Assembly (NCBI GenBank): GCA_022825895.1
Contig: JAJDVX010000041.1
Location: forward strand, 19,324-83,323
Reading direction: 5' to 3'
Length of the DNA: 64,000 bases
Source of the DNA: Chloroflexota bacterium
GTDB lineage: Bacteria > Chloroflexota > UBA11872
The translations under genes and the position numbers were made by a program. Within the stretch, counting starts at the first letter, position 1. Every line of letters begins with the position of its first letter. Below, one piece after another: positions 23,401 through 34,859 of this stretch. A model generated the notes under the pieces. That model was not told the DNA's origin and ran no database searches. It was given only the letters and a program-made list of their open reading frames with translations.

Positions 23401-23954
23401 CCGATGAAGACACGATCGCCGAGGCCCTGACCGAAGCCGATTTGCCGGCGGACGGCAAGGCCGTGCTGTATGACGGCCGCACCGGGGAGCGGTTTGACCA
23501 GGAAGTCACGGTGGGCGTGATCTACATGATGAAGCTCGGGCACATGGTGGACGACAAGATCCACGCCCGATCCACCGGGCCCTACTCGCTGATCACTCAG
23601 CAGCCGCTTGGCGGCAAGGCGCAAATGGGCGGTCAGCGATTTGGCGAAATGGAAGTCTGGGCGCTGGAGGCCTACGGGGCCGCGCACACGCTGCAGGAAA
23701 TGTTGACGGTCAAGTCCGACGACATTCTCGGCCGTGTCAAGACGTACGAAGCCATTGTCAAAGGCGAGTCCATCCTCGAACCCGGCATTCCCGAGTCTTT
23801 CCGGGTGCTGGTGAAGGAGCTGCAGAGTCTTGGCGTTTCCGTGGACATTCTGGACGACGCCGAGGAAGAAATCGCGCTGGCCGGCGAACACATGCACGAC
23901 CAGCTGCCCGACCTGGATGGCATCAACATCCAGGGTCGTGAATACCGACTCTAG
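20487..23954 (+). CDS. rpoB: RNA polymerase subunit beta
   Basis: 1155 residues from ATG 20487, with AAGGAG 10 nt upstream. It forms half of the catalytic cleft of RNA polymerase. The expected blocks are present: the rifampicin/fork region [11 protein letters not shown] near residue 393, [24 protein letters not shown]-type active-site context [16 protein letters not shown], and the C-terminal block [18 protein letters not shown]. Length is in the short-beta range without the large E. coli lineage insertions. The rifampicin pocket has several substitutions (see finding). The stop codon overlaps the rpoC ribosome binding site AGGAGG. Confidence 0.98.
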   Translation: MSSNGTTSGIDERHYGRVPSILDMPHLVSTQLESFERFKNEYLQELFAEISPIQDFTGKNLELHFEVPDDAFDVPKYTEEACREQDRTYQAPLRVKARLHNKQTGEIKEMVVYMGDFPLMTRQGTFIYNGAERVVVSQLVRSPGVYFSAEIDPATGRRRFGAKLIPKRGAWLEFETSNQSMVNVKIDRKRKLPVTTFLRAIEPALGDDAALLDAFADVDTDPEHRFIESTIGRAETRRDLAFSTEDGLIELYHRLRPGDPATVDNARSLIEQTFFNIRRYDLGPVGRYKLNKRLGLETDETTRTLEPNDLVAIVREIVRLNVTQGVPDHIDHLGNRRVRAVGELLADQFRVGLLRMERVIKERMSIQNAAEATPSGLINTRPVTAAVKEFFGGSQLSQFMDQANPMAELAHKRRLSAMGPGGLSRERAGFDVRDVHYSHYGRVCPIETPEGPNIGLINTLATLARVNSYGFIETPYRRVITRVPATDAEGLLGRTVARPFGASDGGQPVAQVGDVIDEPLAAAIGQVDGAEALDVRIRPVVTDEVEYLAADEEERHTIAQAKTVLNSKNEIELERVSVRRGPNFHEADASEVEYLDSSPQQIVSLATAMIPFLEHDDANRALMGANMQRQAVPLIKPEAPLVATGMEEVSARDSGHMQLAAADGAVTHVTSREITIDHGDDGGERVYRLRKFDRSNTATCISQRPVVAAGDSVTAGQPIAESMATADGMIALGQNIVVAFMFWEGGNYEDAIVVSERLLKDDVFTSIHIEKYEVEARDTKLGAEEITRDIPNQNEEALRNLDDTGVVYVGAEVGPDDVLVGKITPKGETELSGEDRLLRAIFGRDAREVKDTSKHVPAGEYGRVIDVRRFSADEGDDLQAGVTEMIRVSVASKRKLMVGDKMAGRHGNKGVISMILPQEDMPYLADGTPVDIILNPLGVASRMNVGQTLETHLGWAADKLAFRAISPVFDSADEDTIAEALTEADLPADGKAVLYDGRTGERFDQEVTVGVIYMMKLGHMVDDKIHARSTGPYSLITQQPLGGKAQMGGQRFGEMEVWALEAYGAAHTLQEMLTVKSDDILGRVKTYEAIVKGESILEPGIPESFRVLVKELQSLGVSVDILDDAEEEIALAGEHMHDQLPDLDGINIQGREYRL

Positions 23955-23968
23955 GAGGACCCGAACGA

Positions 23969-26900
23969 ATGCTTGAGGTCAACAAGTTCAGCGCGATTCG
24001 GATCCACCTGGCGTCCCCCGACCAGGTTCGGTCCTGGTCCTACGGCGAGGTGGCCAAGCCGGAGACCATCAATTACCGCACGCTGAAGCCGGAGCGGGAC
24101 GGCCTGTTCTGCGAACGCATCTTCGGTCCGACGAAGGACTGGGAGTGCGCCTGCGGCAAGTACAAGCGCGTGCGCTTTCGAGGGATCATCTGCGACAAGT
24201 GCGGCGTTGAAGTCACACGCTCACGCGTTCGTCGTGAGCGGATGGGGCACATTGAGCTGGCGGCGCCAATTACCCACATCTGGTTTTTGAAGGGGACGCC
24301 CAGCCGAATCGGACAAGTTCTGGACATTACGCCGCGCGACCTGGAGAAGATCGTCTACTTCGCCTCGTTCATCATTACCGACCTGAATGAGGCTGAGCGC
24401 GACGAGGCGCTTGGCCGAGTTGATGAGGACCTGGCCGGCCGAATCGAGGACGTCGAGGATTCGGCGGCCATGCGTCTTGCGGATGAGAGTCGACGGCTGG
24501 ACGATCAGACCGCGCAGCTGGACGCGCAGCTGGCCGATGAACTGAAGCGCCTGGACAGCGAGGCGCAGGCGAGTGTGGACTCCATTAACCAGGAGACTGC
24601 GGGCGTCCGCAACCTATTGGCCGCCGTGGGCCAGCGGAAGCTGGAAGACGCTGCCGAGCTGAGCTGGTTGCCCGAAGCCTTTGTGGCCGCTGGCGAGGTA
24701 CCCCCCGCGGACGCTCTATCCAAGCTGGACGCGGCGACCGAGGCGGCTATTGCCGAAGTCACGTCCCGATTCGACGCCGAGAAGTCCGGCGCGCGAGATC
24801 GATTCAATGCGACCAAGGCCGTCGAGCGACGCGAGAGCGAGCAGGCGGTGACGGGCATTGAGGAGGATCGGCGCCGGGAAGTCGACGATGCCCGGGAATA
24901 CTACGAGCAGCGCCGGAAGGACCTGGCCACGCTGGAGCTTCACCAACTGCTCTCGGAGCCACGCTATCAGCAGTTGTCGCACACGTGCGGCGACATCTTC
25001 GAGGCCGGAATCGGCGCGGAGGCCGTTCGTGACCTGATCACTAACGTCGACCTGGATGATCTGGCGGATTTCCTGCGCGAAGAGTTGGAGGCCAACTCCA
25101 TTCAGCGACGCAAGAAGGCCGCCAAGCGGCTGAAGGTGGTGGAGGCGTTTCGACGCTCGGGCAACCGCCCGGAGTGGATGATTCTGAACGTGCTGCCAGT
25201 GCTGCCGCCGGAACTCCGACCGATGGTTCAACTGGACGGCGGACGGTTTGCGACGAGCGATCTGAACGATCTCTATCGACGGGTCATTAACCGCAATAAC
25301 CGCCTCAAGCGCCTGGTAGAGCTTGGCGCGCCGGAGATCATCGTGCGCAACGAGAAGCGCATGCTCCAGGAAGCCGTGGACGCGCTGATCGACAATGGCC
25401 GACGCGGGCGGGCCGTGACCGGCTCATCCAACCATCCCTACAAGTCGCTGAGCGACCTCCTGCGCGGAAAGCAGGGTCGGTTCCGCCAAAACCTGCTGGG
25501 CAAGCGCGTGGACTACTCCGGTCGATCCGTGATCGTGGTTGGGCCGCACCTGAACCTGAACCAGTGTGGTCTACCGACCAAGATGGCCCTTGAGCTTTTC
25601 AAGCCCTTCGTGATGCGAAAACTCGTGGACGACGGGCACGCCAGCAATATCAAGAGTGCCAAGCGGATGGTCGAGCATCCCGAACCGCTGGTCTGGGACG
25701 CGCTTGAAGAGGTAACTCGCGACCATCCCGTGTTGCTCAACCGCGCCCCGACGCTGCACCGCCTGGGGATCCAGGCGTTCGACATCGTGCTGGTGAGCGG
25801 CAGCGCCATCCAGATTCATCCGCTGGTTTGCACGGCGTTCAACGCGGACTTCGATGGCGACCAAATGGCCGTGCATGTGCCGCTCAGCCGGGCGGCGCAA
25901 GACGAAGCCCGCCACATCATGAAGAGCACCCACAACATCTTGTCGCCCGCGGACGGTACGCCGATCGTGAGTCCAACGAAGGACATGGTGCTGGGGGCGT
26001 ACTACCTCACGGAGGTCAGGGACGGCGCGACGGGCGAGGGCAAGCTCTTCGCCAATTTCGCTGACGCCGTGCTTGCTTTCGAACACGGGGTCGCGGACTT
26101 GCAAGCGCTGGTCCGCCTGCGGGTAACGCCGGAGGACTTCCCCGACGCGGCCATGGGGCAGGACGGTCCGGTCATCATTGAGACGACGGTCGGGCGGATC
26201 ATGCTGAATCAAGCGATTCCGCGGGACCTTCGCTTCGTCAATGAACGCCTGGACAAGGGTGGCTTGCGGCGAGTGATCGAAATGGTCTTCTTCAACACCA
26301 ACATGGACGTGACAGGTGAGGTAGCCAACCAGCTCAAGAACCTGGGCATGTACTGGGCTACCCGGTCCGGCGTCACGATGGGGATCAAAGATCTTGAGAT
26401 TCCCGACGTGAAGCGCAAGGTCGAGCAGGAGACCGACGACCGCGTCAGCGGCATTCGCGCGAGCTACGAGGACGGGCTCATCACGGACGACGAGCGGTAT
26501 CGCCTGACGGTTAAGGCGTGGACCGACGCGATGGCGACGGTTTCCAGTTCCGTTGAAGAGAGCATGGACGAGATGAGCCCAGTGTTCATGATGGGCAATT
26601 CAGGCGCCGCCAAGGGGAATTTCGACCAGATTCGGCAGATTTCGGGTATGCGAGGTCTCATGTCGAACCCTTCCGGCCGGATCATTGAGATGCCGGTGCG
26701 GGCGAACTTCCGCGAGGGCATGTCAACGCACGAGTACTTCATTTCCACGCATGGCGGGCGCAAGGGCCTGGCCGACACGGCCCTGCGTACGGCGGACAGT
26801 GGCTATCTGACCCGCCGCCTGGTTGACGTGGCCCAAGATGTGATTGTGATGGGTGACGACTGCGGCACCCTGGACGGGATTCCGGTTGAAACCGGCGACC

Positions 26901-28558
26901 TGGACGAAGTGCTGGACTCGGTGGGCGTTCGATGCTTCGGACGGTTTCCCGCCCGCCCGATCGTTCATCCGGAGACCGGGGAGATCATCGTGCCCCTGGG
27001 CACCCTGATTGATCATGAACTCGTAAAGGTGATCGACAGCGCCGGGGTGGAGGCGGCCGTGGTTCGGTCGCCGATGACCTGCGCCAATGCTCGGGGTCTT
27101 TGCCAGATGTGCTACGGCATGGATCTGGCTCGCCATGACCTGGTGGCCGAGGGGACCGCCGTTGGGATTATCGCCGCGCAGTCGATGGGCGAACCCGCGA
27201 CTCAGCTGACGATGCGTACGTTCCACCTTGGCGGCATTGCGACGGGTGCCGACATTGTGGACAAGGAACAAGGGCTTCCGCGGGTGCAGGAGCTGTTTGA
27301 GGCTCGCATTCCCAAGGGCGTCGCCGTGATGAGTGACATCGACGGTACGGTTGAGGTCATTGACGACGACGAGCAGCGCCGAGTTCGGGTTGTTTCAGCC
27401 CACGTGCACGAGTACGACTACGTGCTTGAACCCGGGATGGTCCCGATCGTGGACGACGGGGCCGACGTGGCGAGAAACGCCGTGCTTGCCGTGCCACAAG
27501 TCCAGGCTGATGATCTCCTGGCTCGCAAGGCCAAGAGCAAGTCGAACACGATCAGTAAACGGGCGCTGGCCAAGGTCGCCAGTATCGGCGTGACAGCCGA
27601 GGCGGAGGGCGTGGTCGAGCTTCATGATGGCCGGATCGTCGTTCGCGCCGAGGATGAGGATGTCAGCGAGTACCCGGTATCGCCGGCCTCCGAACTGCGC
27701 GTGCACAGCGGTGACTTTGTGCGGGTGGGCGATCAACTCACGGAGGGTCCGCTCAACCCCCACGACATTCTGCGCCTTCGAGGCCGCGCCGAGTTGCAGC
27801 AGTACATCGTCAGCGAAGTTCAGCGGGTGTACCGAATGGTCGGCGTGGCGGTGAATGACAAGCACATCGAGATCATCATCCGGCAGATGCTGCGTCACGA
27901 CGCGGTGGATACTCCGGGCGAAACGACGCTCTTGCCGGGCACGCTGGTCGATCGGTCCACGCTGGCGGAGACCAACGTGCAGGTGGCGGAGACGGGCGGT
28001 CGGATTGCGGATTCTCACGAAGTCCTGCTGGGTGTGACCAAGGCATCTCTGAATAACGAGAGCTTCCTGGCCGCCGCGTCGTTCCAGGACACGACGCGCG
28101 TCCTGACCGAAGCCGTGGTGGAAGGCAAGACGGATCACCTGCACGGGCTGAAAGAAAACGTGATCATCGGAAAGCTCATCCCGGCCGGAACCGGCTGGGA
28201 TCGGTATCACGGTCCGGAGCTCGAAGCTCCGAGCCAGTCCGATGTCCTGATCGACACGGAGGCCATGCACATGGCCGAAGGTGTGTCGCTGGAAGACTTG
28301 CGCGAGGATAACGGCGCGGGTGACGTCACCGACGCTGATGACAGCCCGCAGGCAGGCGTTGTGACGGCCGGTGCGCCGCCAATGGACGCTGCCGAGAGCG
28401 ATTTGCTGGCGGGCATCGATACGAATCGACCCGGCGCGAGTGACGATTTCGCGGACTTCCTGCGGCCCGTGGACGAGGCCGGCATCGACGAGTCTTCGGC
28501 GGTGCGCCTGGACCCGACGACGGACGGCGACAGCGTTGACGACGGGGATGGCCGGTGA
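23969..28558 (+). CDS. rpoC: RNA polymerase subunit beta-prime with coiled-coil insertion
   Basis: 1529 residues from ATG 23969; AGGAGG at 23953-23958 overlaps the rpoB stop. Zinc ribbon near residues 54-77: C-A-C-G-K-Y-K ... I-C-D-K-C-G. The catalytic Mg site [10 protein letters not shown] is intact, and the second zinc site has [11 protein letters not shown]. Compared with the E. coli layout, about 180 extra residues lie at about 140-322, between F-I-I-T-D-L and [10 protein letters not shown]. They are rich in Ala/Glu/Arg/Asp with heptad-like spacing, so a long coiled coil is likely. The last 100 residues are an acidic, probably disordered tail. 72 nt separate it from rpsL. Confidence 0.98.
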   Translation: MLEVNKFSAIRIHLASPDQVRSWSYGEVAKPETINYRTLKPERDGLFCERIFGPTKDWECACGKYKRVRFRGIICDKCGVEVTRSRVRRERMGHIELAAPITHIWFLKGTPSRIGQVLDITPRDLEKIVYFASFIITDLNEAERDEALGRVDEDLAGRIEDVEDSAAMRLADESRRLDDQTAQLDAQLADELKRLDSEAQASVDSINQETAGVRNLLAAVGQRKLEDAAELSWLPEAFVAAGEVPPADALSKLDAATEAAIAEVTSRFDAEKSGARDRFNATKAVERRESEQAVTGIEEDRRREVDDAREYYEQRRKDLATLELHQLLSEPRYQQLSHTCGDIFEAGIGAEAVRDLITNVDLDDLADFLREELEANSIQRRKKAAKRLKVVEAFRRSGNRPEWMILNVLPVLPPELRPMVQLDGGRFATSDLNDLYRRVINRNNRLKRLVELGAPEIIVRNEKRMLQEAVDALIDNGRRGRAVTGSSNHPYKSLSDLLRGKQGRFRQNLLGKRVDYSGRSVIVVGPHLNLNQCGLPTKMALELFKPFVMRKLVDDGHASNIKSAKRMVEHPEPLVWDALEEVTRDHPVLLNRAPTLHRLGIQAFDIVLVSGSAIQIHPLVCTAFNADFDGDQMAVHVPLSRAAQDEARHIMKSTHNILSPADGTPIVSPTKDMVLGAYYLTEVRDGATGEGKLFANFADAVLAFEHGVADLQALVRLRVTPEDFPDAAMGQDGPVIIETTVGRIMLNQAIPRDLRFVNERLDKGGLRRVIEMVFFNTNMDVTGEVANQLKNLGMYWATRSGVTMGIKDLEIPDVKRKVEQETDDRVSGIRASYEDGLITDDERYRLTVKAWTDAMATVSSSVEESMDEMSPVFMMGNSGAAKGNFDQIRQISGMRGLMSNPSGRIIEMPVRANFREGMSTHEYFISTHGGRKGLADTALRTADSGYLTRRLVDVAQDVIVMGDDCGTLDGIPVETGDLDEVLDSVGVRCFGRFPARPIVHPETGEIIVPLGTLIDHELVKVIDSAGVEAAVVRSPMTCANARGLCQMCYGMDLARHDLVAEGTAVGIIAAQSMGEPATQLTMRTFHLGGIATGADIVDKEQGLPRVQELFEARIPKGVAVMSDIDGTVEVIDDDEQRRVRVVSAHVHEYDYVLEPGMVPIVDDGADVARNAVLAVPQVQADDLLARKAKSKSNTISKRALAKVASIGVTAEAEGVVELHDGRIVVRAEDEDVSEYPVSPASELRVHSGDFVRVGDQLTEGPLNPHDILRLRGRAELQQYIVSEVQRVYRMVGVAVNDKHIEIIIRQMLRHDAVDTPGETTLLPGTLVDRSTLAETNVQVAETGGRIADSHEVLLGVTKASLNNESFLAAASFQDTTRVLTEAVVEGKTDHLHGLKENVIIGKLIPAGTGWDRYHGPELEAPSQSDVLIDTEAMHMAEGVSLEDLREDNGAGDVTDADDSPQAGVVTAGAPPMDAAESDLLAGIDTNRPGASDDFADFLRPVDEAGIDESSAVRLDPTTDGDSVDDGDGR

Positions 28559-28630
28559 TAGGCTCGTCGCTGCCGTGGCTGGCCCTGTGCCGCCGGGCAT
28601 TTTCTACGTAAGGGCTCTGAAGGTCACCTC

Positions 28631-29044
28631 GTGCCTACAATTAATCAACTCGTCCGTAAGGGGCGCAAGCAACGCCGAAGCAAACTCAAGGCGCCAGCGT
28701 TGCATTACTCGTACAACGGACTGCGACGTCGTATGCAGCGGGGCGATGGCTCGCCCCAAAAGCGTGGCGTATGCACCTTAGTGCGAACCGTTACCCCGAA
28801 GAAGCCGAATTCGGCGCTACGGAAAGTTGCGCGCGTTCGGCTTTCAAACGGGATTGAAGTCACGGCGTACATTCCGGGTGAGGGGCATCGGCTGCAGGAG
28901 CACTCGGTGGTGTTGATTCGCGGTGGTCGCGTGCGCGATCTCCCAGGCGTCCGGTACCACATTGTGCGTGGAACCCTTGACGCTGACGGTGTCGAGGGTC
29001 GTCGACGCAGCCGGTCCAAGTACGGCGCAAAGCGCGACGCCTAG
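28631..29044 (+). CDS. rpsL: 30S ribosomal protein S12
   Basis: 137 residues, starting at GTG 28631 after a GAAGG site. It lies at the decoding centre. The conserved P-T-I-N-Q-L start, [18 protein letters not shown] and [13 protein letters not shown] blocks are intact, including the lysines whose change gives streptomycin resistance elsewhere. The last 12 residues are a basic tail. First gene of the str cluster. Confidence 0.97.
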   Translation: MPTINQLVRKGRKQRRSKLKAPALHYSYNGLRRRMQRGDGSPQKRGVCTLVRTVTPKKPNSALRKVARVRLSNGIEVTAYIPGEGHRLQEHSVVLIRGGRVRDLPGVRYHIVRGTLDADGVEGRRRSRSKYGAKRDA

Positions 29045-29069
29045 CTCGCTGAATCGGAAGTCCCTGCCC

Positions 29070-29117
29070 ATGACGTTGCCCACAGCAGCCGCTCCGCCGC
29101 GTGCGAGTCGCGCCTGA
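29070..29117 (+). CDS. Candidate leader peptide upstream of rpsG
   Basis: A 15-codon frame (MTLPTAAAPPRASRA) with ATG 29070 and GGAAG 10 nt upstream. Its TGA overlaps the ATG of rpsG by one base (TGATG). rpsG has no ribosome binding site of its own, so re-initiation from this small frame is plausible. At this length chance cannot be excluded. Confidence 0.3.
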   Translation: MTLPTAAAPPRASRA

Positions 29118-29587
29118 TGCCGCGTCGCAAGCGACCGGAACGTCGCGTGATTCCGCCAGACCCTCGATTCAACAACCGCACCGTGCAGCGGTTTATCAAC
29201 AAGGTGATGCGAAGCGGCAAGAAGTCGCTGTCGCAGCGGATCGTATATAACGCCTTCGACATTATTGAAGGTCGGACCGGCGCACCGGCGATTGACGTGT
29301 TCGAGGCCGCCGTACGTAATGCGATGCCCCAAGTCGAAGTCAAGCCGCGTCGTGTCGGCGGCGCCAATTACCAGGTCCCCGTGGAAATCCGCGGGGACCG
29401 GCGCTATTCGCTGGCCGTGCGCTGGCTGATTGATGCATCCCGCAATCGGGGTGGCCGGTCTATGCCCGAACGCCTGGCCGCCGAGTTGATGGAAGCGGCT
29501 GACGGGCAGGGTGGCGCCGTGCGACGGCGGGATGAAATGCATCGAATGGCGGAAGCGAACCGAGCGTTCGCGATTTACGCGTATTAG
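29117..29587 (+). CDS. rpsG: 30S ribosomal protein S7
   Basis: 156 residues from ATG 29117, the usual length. S7 nucleates assembly of the 30S head and sits at the exit site. P-R-R-K-R-P-E-R-R at the start and the [17 protein letters not shown] block identify it; [14 protein letters not shown] is the conserved middle. No ribosome binding site is visible before the ATG, which overlaps the stop of a possible 15-codon leader frame. Confidence 0.97.
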   Translation: MPRRKRPERRVIPPDPRFNNRTVQRFINKVMRSGKKSLSQRIVYNAFDIIEGRTGAPAIDVFEAAVRNAMPQVEVKPRRVGGANYQVPVEIRGDRRYSLAVRWLIDASRNRGGRSMPERLAAELMEAADGQGGAVRRRDEMHRMAEANRAFAIYAY

Positions 29588-29619
29588 CCCGTCTGCCTGA
29601 ACCCCGGAACACGAGGCCC

Positions 29620-31692
29620 ATGAACACCCTGGATATTTCGCGTACGCGCAACATTGGAATCATTGCCCACATTGACGCGGGCAAGACGACCACTACGGAA
29701 CGCATTCTGTTCTTTTGTGGCCGGATTCACCGCGTGGGCGAGGTGCACGACGGCAACGCCCAGATGGACTGGATGGCGCAGGAGCGTGAGCGCGGCATCA
29801 CGATTGTGGCCGCCGCGACCACGGCGTCCTGGAACGATCACCGGATCAACATTATCGATACGCCAGGTCACGTTGATTTCACCGCCGAGGTGGAACGTTC
29901 GTTGCGCGTCCTCGATGGTGGAGTTGTCGTGTTTGATGCGGTCAATGGCGTGGAGCCACAGTCGGAAACCGTCTGGCGGCAGGCCGACCGATACAGCGTT
30001 CCGCGGGTGGCCTTTATCAACAAGATGGACCGGCGCGGGGCGGACTTTGACGCAACGATCGATTCGATTCGCGACCGACTTGGCGCCAATCCGGTGCCCA
30101 TTCAGATCCCCATTGGCTTTGAAGCGGAGTTCGACGGTGTGGTCGATCTGGTGACGATGGAGGCAATTCGCTGGTCGCCGGACCGTCTGGCGGCTCCCGT
30201 GCGAGGGCCAGTTCCGGACGAGCTTGAAGCAGCCGCCCTGGACGCTCGTGAGCGAATGGTGGAGGCGCTGGCCGAACTTGATGACGACGTGGCCGTCAAG
30301 TATCTGGACGGCGAGGAACTGAGCACGAATGAGCTCATGGCGGCCGTGCGTCAAATGACGGTTCGGGCGCAGGGTGTTCCGGTGCTGATGGGCTCCGCGT
30401 TGCGCAACAAGGGCATCGAGCCATTGCTCGACGCGATCACGGCCTATTTGCCCTCGCCTCTCGACGTGCCGCCGGTGACCGGAATCAATCCGAAGACCGG
30501 CGCGGAGGAACAACGCCGACCAGCGGAGGACGATCCGTTTACGGCGATTGCGTTCAAGATCGTGGCTGACCCGCATGCCGGCAAGCTGGCGTATTTCCGG
30601 GTGTATTCGGGATCGATCGAGCCTGGCGGTACCGTGCTGAATACGGCCGCCGGCAAGCGGGAGCGCCTATCGCGGGTGCTTCGCATGCACGCCGATAAGC
30701 GCGAGGAAGTTTCGGAGACGATCCGGTACGGCGACATCCTGGCCGCCGTGGGCGTCCGCTCCACAAACACCGGCGATACCCTGACGGATCCCAAGTACCC
30801 GCTGCAGTTGGAGTCCATTACCTTTCCCGAGCCGGTGGTCACAATTGCGATCGAGCCGAGGAGCCGGGGCGATCAGGACAAGATCATCGATGCGCTGCGA
30901 CGGCTTGGTGAGGAAGACCCGACGTTTCGCATCAGCGCCAACGAGGAGACGGGGCAGACGCTGATTGCCGGCATGGGTGAGTTGCATCTTGAAGTCATCG
31001 TGGACCGGCTGCTGCGTGAGTACCGCGTGGGCGCCAATGTCGGACGGCCGCAAGTGTCGTATCGGGAGCGGCCGCGGCGCGAAAGCACCGGGCGGGGGCG
31101 CTTTGTCCGACAGACTGGCGGCCGCGGGCAGTACGGTGATGTGACGGTTGAGCTTGAGCCGCTGCCGCTGGGTACGGGCGTTCAGATTGAGCGTCGCATT
31201 GTCGGTGGCGCGATTCCCGTGCAGTTCATTCCGGCGGCCGAGCGAGGAGCGGCGCGTCGGTTGACAAGCGGCCCACAAGGCATGGAGGTCACTGACGTAC
31301 GCATCACGCTTGTGGACGGCTCGTACCACGAGGTCGATTCGTCGGAGCTTGCCTTTGAAATCGCCGGCGCCATGGCCGTGGAAGACGCGCTGAACAGGGC
31401 GAAAACGGATGTCATGGAGCCGTTGATGAGCGTCCAGGTCGTCGTTCCCGAGGACTACGTGGGCGACACGCTGGCCGGACTGGCCGCGAAGCGCGGCACC
31501 ATTCACGGCGCCGACATGCGTGGCGGGTCGCACATTCTCGTGGCGGAGGTACCGCTGGCGACGATGTTCGGGTACGCTAACGAGTTGCGTTCGGCGACTC
31601 AGGGTCGCGGGACGTTTTCCATGGAGTTTTCCCACTACGCGGTGACTCAACGAGCGGGTGCCGCGGATGGACTTCTGACGCCGGTTTCTTAA
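29620..31692 (+). CDS. fusA: Elongation factor G
   Basis: 690 residues from ATG 29620. The GTPase moves tRNA and mRNA through the ribosome and helps recycle it. G1 [10 protein letters not shown]2 R-G-I-T-I, G3 D-T-P-G-H-V-D-F and G4 N-K-M-D are intact. Domains II to V follow at normal length, with the domain IV tip segment [12 protein letters not shown]. It lies 32 nt after rpsG and 29 nt before tuf. The sequence matches canonical EF-G rather than TetM-type protection factors. Confidence 0.97.
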   Translation: MNTLDISRTRNIGIIAHIDAGKTTTTERILFFCGRIHRVGEVHDGNAQMDWMAQERERGITIVAAATTASWNDHRINIIDTPGHVDFTAEVERSLRVLDGGVVVFDAVNGVEPQSETVWRQADRYSVPRVAFINKMDRRGADFDATIDSIRDRLGANPVPIQIPIGFEAEFDGVVDLVTMEAIRWSPDRLAAPVRGPVPDELEAAALDARERMVEALAELDDDVAVKYLDGEELSTNELMAAVRQMTVRAQGVPVLMGSALRNKGIEPLLDAITAYLPSPLDVPPVTGINPKTGAEEQRRPAEDDPFTAIAFKIVADPHAGKLAYFRVYSGSIEPGGTVLNTAAGKRERLSRVLRMHADKREEVSETIRYGDILAAVGVRSTNTGDTLTDPKYPLQLESITFPEPVVTIAIEPRSRGDQDKIIDALRRLGEEDPTFRISANEETGQTLIAGMGELHLEVIVDRLLREYRVGANVGRPQVSYRERPRRESTGRGRFVRQTGGRGQYGDVTVELEPLPLGTGVQIERRIVGGAIPVQFIPAAERGAARRLTSGPQGMEVTDVRITLVDGSYHEVDSSELAFEIAGAMAVEDALNRAKTDVMEPLMSVQVVVPEDYVGDTLAGLAAKRGTIHGADMRGGSHILVAEVPLATMFGYANELRSATQGRGTFSMEFSHYAVTQRAGAADGLLTPVS

Positions 31693-31721
31693 CCGCGCAC
31701 TGCGCAGGAGCACAGGAGCGA

Positions 31722-32924
31722 ATGGCACGCCAACACTTCGAACGAACGAAGCCGCACGTCAACGTGGGCACGATTGGCCACGTTGACCACGGCAAGACGA
31801 CGCTGACCGCCGCAATCACGAAGGTGCTGTCGTACAAGCAATTGGCCGACTTCATGGCCTTCGACGAAATCGACCGCGCGCCCGAGGAGAAGGAACGCGG
31901 AATCACGATTTCAATTACGCATGCGGAATACGAGACCGAGAGCCGGCACTACGCGCACATTGACGCCCCCGGCCACCGGGACTACATCAAGAACATGATC
32001 ACGGGCGCCGCTCAGATGGACGGCGCGATCCTCGTGGTCGGCGCGGACGACGGTCCGATGCCGCAAACGTATGAGCACGTATTGCTGGCGCGCCAAGTGG
32101 ACGTCCCGGCGATCGTGGTATTCCTCAACAAGGCGGACATCGTTGAAGACGAGGAGTTGCTTGAGCTCGTTGATCTTGAACTTCGCGACCTCTTGAACAA
32201 GTACGACTTCGACGGTGACAACGCTCCGATCATTCCGGGCAGCGCCCTGCTGGCGTTGGAGTCGGAGAGCACGGACCTGGATGCGCCGGAGTATCAGCCG
32301 ATCCTGGAGTTGATGGAAGCCGTGGACACGTTTATTCCACAGCCGGAGCGTCCGGTCGACCAGCCGTTCCTGATGCCGGTTGAGGATGTGTTCGGCATCA
32401 AGGGTCGCGGCACCGTGGTCACGGGCCGCGTCGAGCGCGGCAAGGTTGAGGTCGGGGAGCAGGTTGACATCGTCGGCATGCGTTCCGAGATCGATCAGCG
32501 AGTCGTGACCGGCGTGGAGATGTTCCGCAAGACGCTGGACGAAGGCGTGGCCGGCGACAATGTCGGTTGCCTGCTTCGTGGCATTGAACGCGACGAGGTG
32601 GAGCGCGGAATGGTGCTGGCGAAGACCGGTTCCATCACCCCCCACACCGAATTCATGGCCCAGGTCTACGTGCTGACGCGTGACGAAGGCGGCCGGCACA
32701 CGCCGTTTTTCAGTGGCTATCGTCCACAGTTCTACATTCGAACCACGGACGTGACCGGCGAGATTGAGTTGCCGGAAGGGACTGAAATGGTTGTGCCCGG
32801 CGACAACGTGGAAATGACGGTGCGCCTGCACCAGCCGATTGCCCTGGAGGATGGCGTGAATTTCGCGATCCGCGAAGGTGGCGTGACGGTCGGCGCGGGC
32901 GTCGTGACGAGCATCATCAAGTAA
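31722..32924 (+). CDS. tuf: Elongation factor Tu
   Basis: 400 residues from ATG 31722 with a good AGGAG site. It carries aminoacyl-tRNA to the ribosome as a GTP complex. G1 [17 protein letters not shown] and the catalytic histidine in P-G-H are intact. G3 reads [15 protein letters not shown], where most bacterial EF-Tu have D-C-P-G-H-A-D-Y-V-K-N-M. Domain III block [16 protein letters not shown] is normal. The only tuf in this window; a second copy elsewhere is possible. Confidence 0.97.
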   Translation: MARQHFERTKPHVNVGTIGHVDHGKTTLTAAITKVLSYKQLADFMAFDEIDRAPEEKERGITISITHAEYETESRHYAHIDAPGHRDYIKNMITGAAQMDGAILVVGADDGPMPQTYEHVLLARQVDVPAIVVFLNKADIVEDEELLELVDLELRDLLNKYDFDGDNAPIIPGSALLALESESTDLDAPEYQPILELMEAVDTFIPQPERPVDQPFLMPVEDVFGIKGRGTVVTGRVERGKVEVGEQVDIVGMRSEIDQRVVTGVEMFRKTLDEGVAGDNVGCLLRGIERDEVERGMVLAKTGSITPHTEFMAQVYVLTRDEGGRHTPFFSGYRPQFYIRTTDVTGEIELPEGTEMVVPGDNVEMTVRLHQPIALEDGVNFAIREGGVTVGAGVVTSIIK

Positions 32925-32927
32925 CCG

Positions 32928-33320
32928 ATGGCCCACGCGCGCGCCCGCCCCCCTCGCCCGGCTTCGATGGAAGCCTCGGGCCGTCGTGCGCCGGCACGCC
33001 CACGACGACAGTCGCCCACGCAGCGAATCCGGATTCGCCTCAAGGCTTATGACCACCGCGTGCTGGATGACGCGGCTCGACGCATCATCGATACGGCGGG
33101 CCGGACCGGCGCTGACGTGCGTGGGCCGATCCCGCTTCCCACGGAGCGCAAGACGTGGACGGTGATTCGATCCCCATTCATTGACAAGGACTCGCGCGAG
33201 CAGTTCGAGATGCGGACGCACAAGCGGCTGATTGACGTCATTGATCCGACGCCTCAGACCATGGACGAACTCCTGCGGTTGCAACTGGCCGCGGGCGTCG
33301 ACATTGAGTTGAAGTCGTAG
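32928..33320 (+). CDS. rpsJ: 30S ribosomal protein S10 with N-terminal extension
   Basis: 130 residues from ATG 32928, against about 102 normally. The S10 core starts at [12 protein letters not shown] about residue 32 and contains G-P-I-P-L-P-T and [20 protein letters not shown]. The first 31 residues are Arg/Pro/Ala-rich. An internal ATG at 32967 would shorten the extension to 18 residues; neither start has a clear ribosome binding site. First gene of the S10 cluster, 3 nt after tuf. Confidence 0.93.
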   Translation: MAHARARPPRPASMEASGRRAPARPRRQSPTQRIRIRLKAYDHRVLDDAARRIIDTAGRTGADVRGPIPLPTERKTWTVIRSPFIDKDSREQFEMRTHKRLIDVIDPTPQTMDELLRLQLAAGVDIELKS

Positions 33321-33322
33321 CG

Positions 33323-33964
33323 ATGTCCGTGGGGCTTATCGGTCGTAAGCTCGGCATGACGCAAGTCTTTGACGACCACGGTCGGGCGTTGGGCGTCTCG
33401 GTCCTCCAGGCCGGGCCGTGCCATGTCACGCAGGTACGAACCGACGCCACCGACGGCTATTCCGCCGTGCAGCTCGGTTTCGATCCCGGGCCCGAACGTC
33501 GGCTTACGCGCGCGGAGCGCGGGCACCTTGGGCGCTTGCCGTCCTACCGCGTGTTACGCGAGTTTCGAACGCCGGACGCGACCGACTTTTCGGTCGGGGA
33601 CGAGCTCAGCGTGGCCAATGTGGACCTCGGACCGCGTGTGGACGTTGTGAGCGTGTCCAAGGGCAAAGGTTTCGCCGGCGTGATGAAGCGTCATGGATTC
33701 AGGGGCGGCAAGCGGACCCACGGCCAGTCTGATCGCGAGCGGGCACCAGGATCGATTGGCGCCGGGACGTCGCCCAGCCGAGTCTTTAAGGGCACCCGCA
33801 TGGCTGGACGCATGGGTGGGAGCCGCACGACGTCCCGCAATCTCACGGTGGCAGGCGTTGACGTTGATCGAGGCTTGGTCCTCGTGGTTGGCGCAGTGCC
33901 CGGACCGCGCGACACCGTCGTGACCATTCGGCCCGTTCGCCGAACCGGCCGGGGGGCTGCCTGA
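33323..33964 (+). CDS. rplC: 50S ribosomal protein L3
   Basis: 213 residues from ATG 33323, two bases after rpsJ. L3 helps start 50S assembly and reaches the peptidyl transferase centre. S-V-G-L-I-G-R-K-L-G-M-T-Q-V-F at the start and K-G-K-G-F-A-G-V-M-K-R-H-G-F with R-M-A-G-R-M-G are the family signatures. Its stop and the rplD start overlap (TGATG). Confidence 0.97.
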   Translation: MSVGLIGRKLGMTQVFDDHGRALGVSVLQAGPCHVTQVRTDATDGYSAVQLGFDPGPERRLTRAERGHLGRLPSYRVLREFRTPDATDFSVGDELSVANVDLGPRVDVVSVSKGKGFAGVMKRHGFRGGKRTHGQSDRERAPGSIGAGTSPSRVFKGTRMAGRMGGSRTTSRNLTVAGVDVDRGLVLVVGAVPGPRDTVVTIRPVRRTGRGAA

Positions 33965-34575
33965 TGGCCGCACAGAACGAAGGTCCGAATGAGCTCGCAG
34001 CGGTGGCGAGCGACTGTTTCGGCAGCGCGGACGCGCCGGCCGAAATGCTGAAGCGCATGCTGATCGTTCACGCGGCCAACCAGCGCCAGGCCACGGCCAA
34101 CACGAAGAGTCGTGGCCAGGTGGCGGCCAGCACGGCCAAACTCTTCCGCCAGAAGGGTTCCGGTCGCGCACGCGCGGGCAGCGCAGGTTCGCCCGTGCGG
34201 CGGGGCGGCGGTGTGGCCTTTGGGCCCAAGCCCGGGCGCGCGCGTGCTCGCATGAACAAGCGTGAGCGAAAAGAGGCGATACGTGCGCTGTTGGCGGGCA
34301 AGGCCGCCGGGGCGTGCATTCGCGTGGCGCCCTCGTGGGGCGACTCGCCGAGGACACGCGACCGAGCGGCGTGGCTGACTGCCAGCGGTTTGTCCGGACG
34401 CGTGCTCCTGGTTGACGTGGATCCTTCGGAGGCGTTGCGGCGCTCGGCACGGAACATCCCCAACGTGGATGTCGAACGGGCCGATACGTTGAGCTTCTAT
34501 GGAATCGCCGTGGCCGACCACATTGTGGCCAGCCCGGCGGCGCTGGATGCGCTGCAGGCGCGAGTTGGCCGATGA
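33964..34575 (+). CDS. rplD: 50S ribosomal protein L4
   Basis: 203 residues from ATG 33964. The exit-tunnel loop is recognisable as T-K-S-R-G-Q-V, R-Q-K-G-S-G-R-A-R-A-G-S and G-G-G-V-A-F-G-P-K-P; the loop forms part of the macrolide-sensitive tunnel wall. In E. coli L4 also represses its own operon; I see no way to judge that here. ATGA overlap with rplW. Confidence 0.96.
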   Translation: MAAQNEGPNELAAVASDCFGSADAPAEMLKRMLIVHAANQRQATANTKSRGQVAASTAKLFRQKGSGRARAGSAGSPVRRGGGVAFGPKPGRARARMNKRERKEAIRALLAGKAAGACIRVAPSWGDSPRTRDRAAWLTASGLSGRVLLVDVDPSEALRRSARNIPNVDVERADTLSFYGIAVADHIVASPAALDALQARVGR

Positions 34576-34856
34576 ACCCCGCCGACGTCATTACGCGCCC
34601 AATCGTGACGGAGAAGTCCACGGCGCTGGGCGAACTCGGCAAGTACGTGTTCCAGGTCCGGAGCGGGGCGTCCAAGCACTCGGTCCGGCAAGCCGTGGAG
34701 GCCATGTTTCACGTGGAGGTCGCGTCGGTCAACGTAATGAACGTGCGCGGAAAGCCGCGGAGGATGGGACGATTCGAAGGTCACCAGCCAAGCTGGCGCA
34801 AGGCCGTGGTCACTCTGCGCGAAGGCCACACTATCGAAGTGGTCCCGGGGGTCTAG
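34572..34856 (+). CDS. rplW: 50S ribosomal protein L23
   Basis: 94 residues from ATG 34572. L23 lies beside the tunnel exit and docks trigger factor and SRP. I-T-R-P-I-V-T-E-K-S-T at the N-terminus and the V-N-V-M-N-V-R-G-K-P-R-R-M-G-R block are typical. Length normal. Three bases separate it from rplB. Confidence 0.96.
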   Translation: MNPADVITRPIVTEKSTALGELGKYVFQVRSGASKHSVRQAVEAMFHVEVASVNVMNVRGKPRRMGRFEGHQPSWRKAVVTLREGHTIEVVPGV

Positions 34857-34859
34857 GCG

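Noticed and set aside
28559..28630. An independent promoter for the str cluster
   Set aside because: The 72-nt rpoC-rpsL gap is GC-rich with no convincing -10/-35 pair, so read-through from rpoC is simpler.
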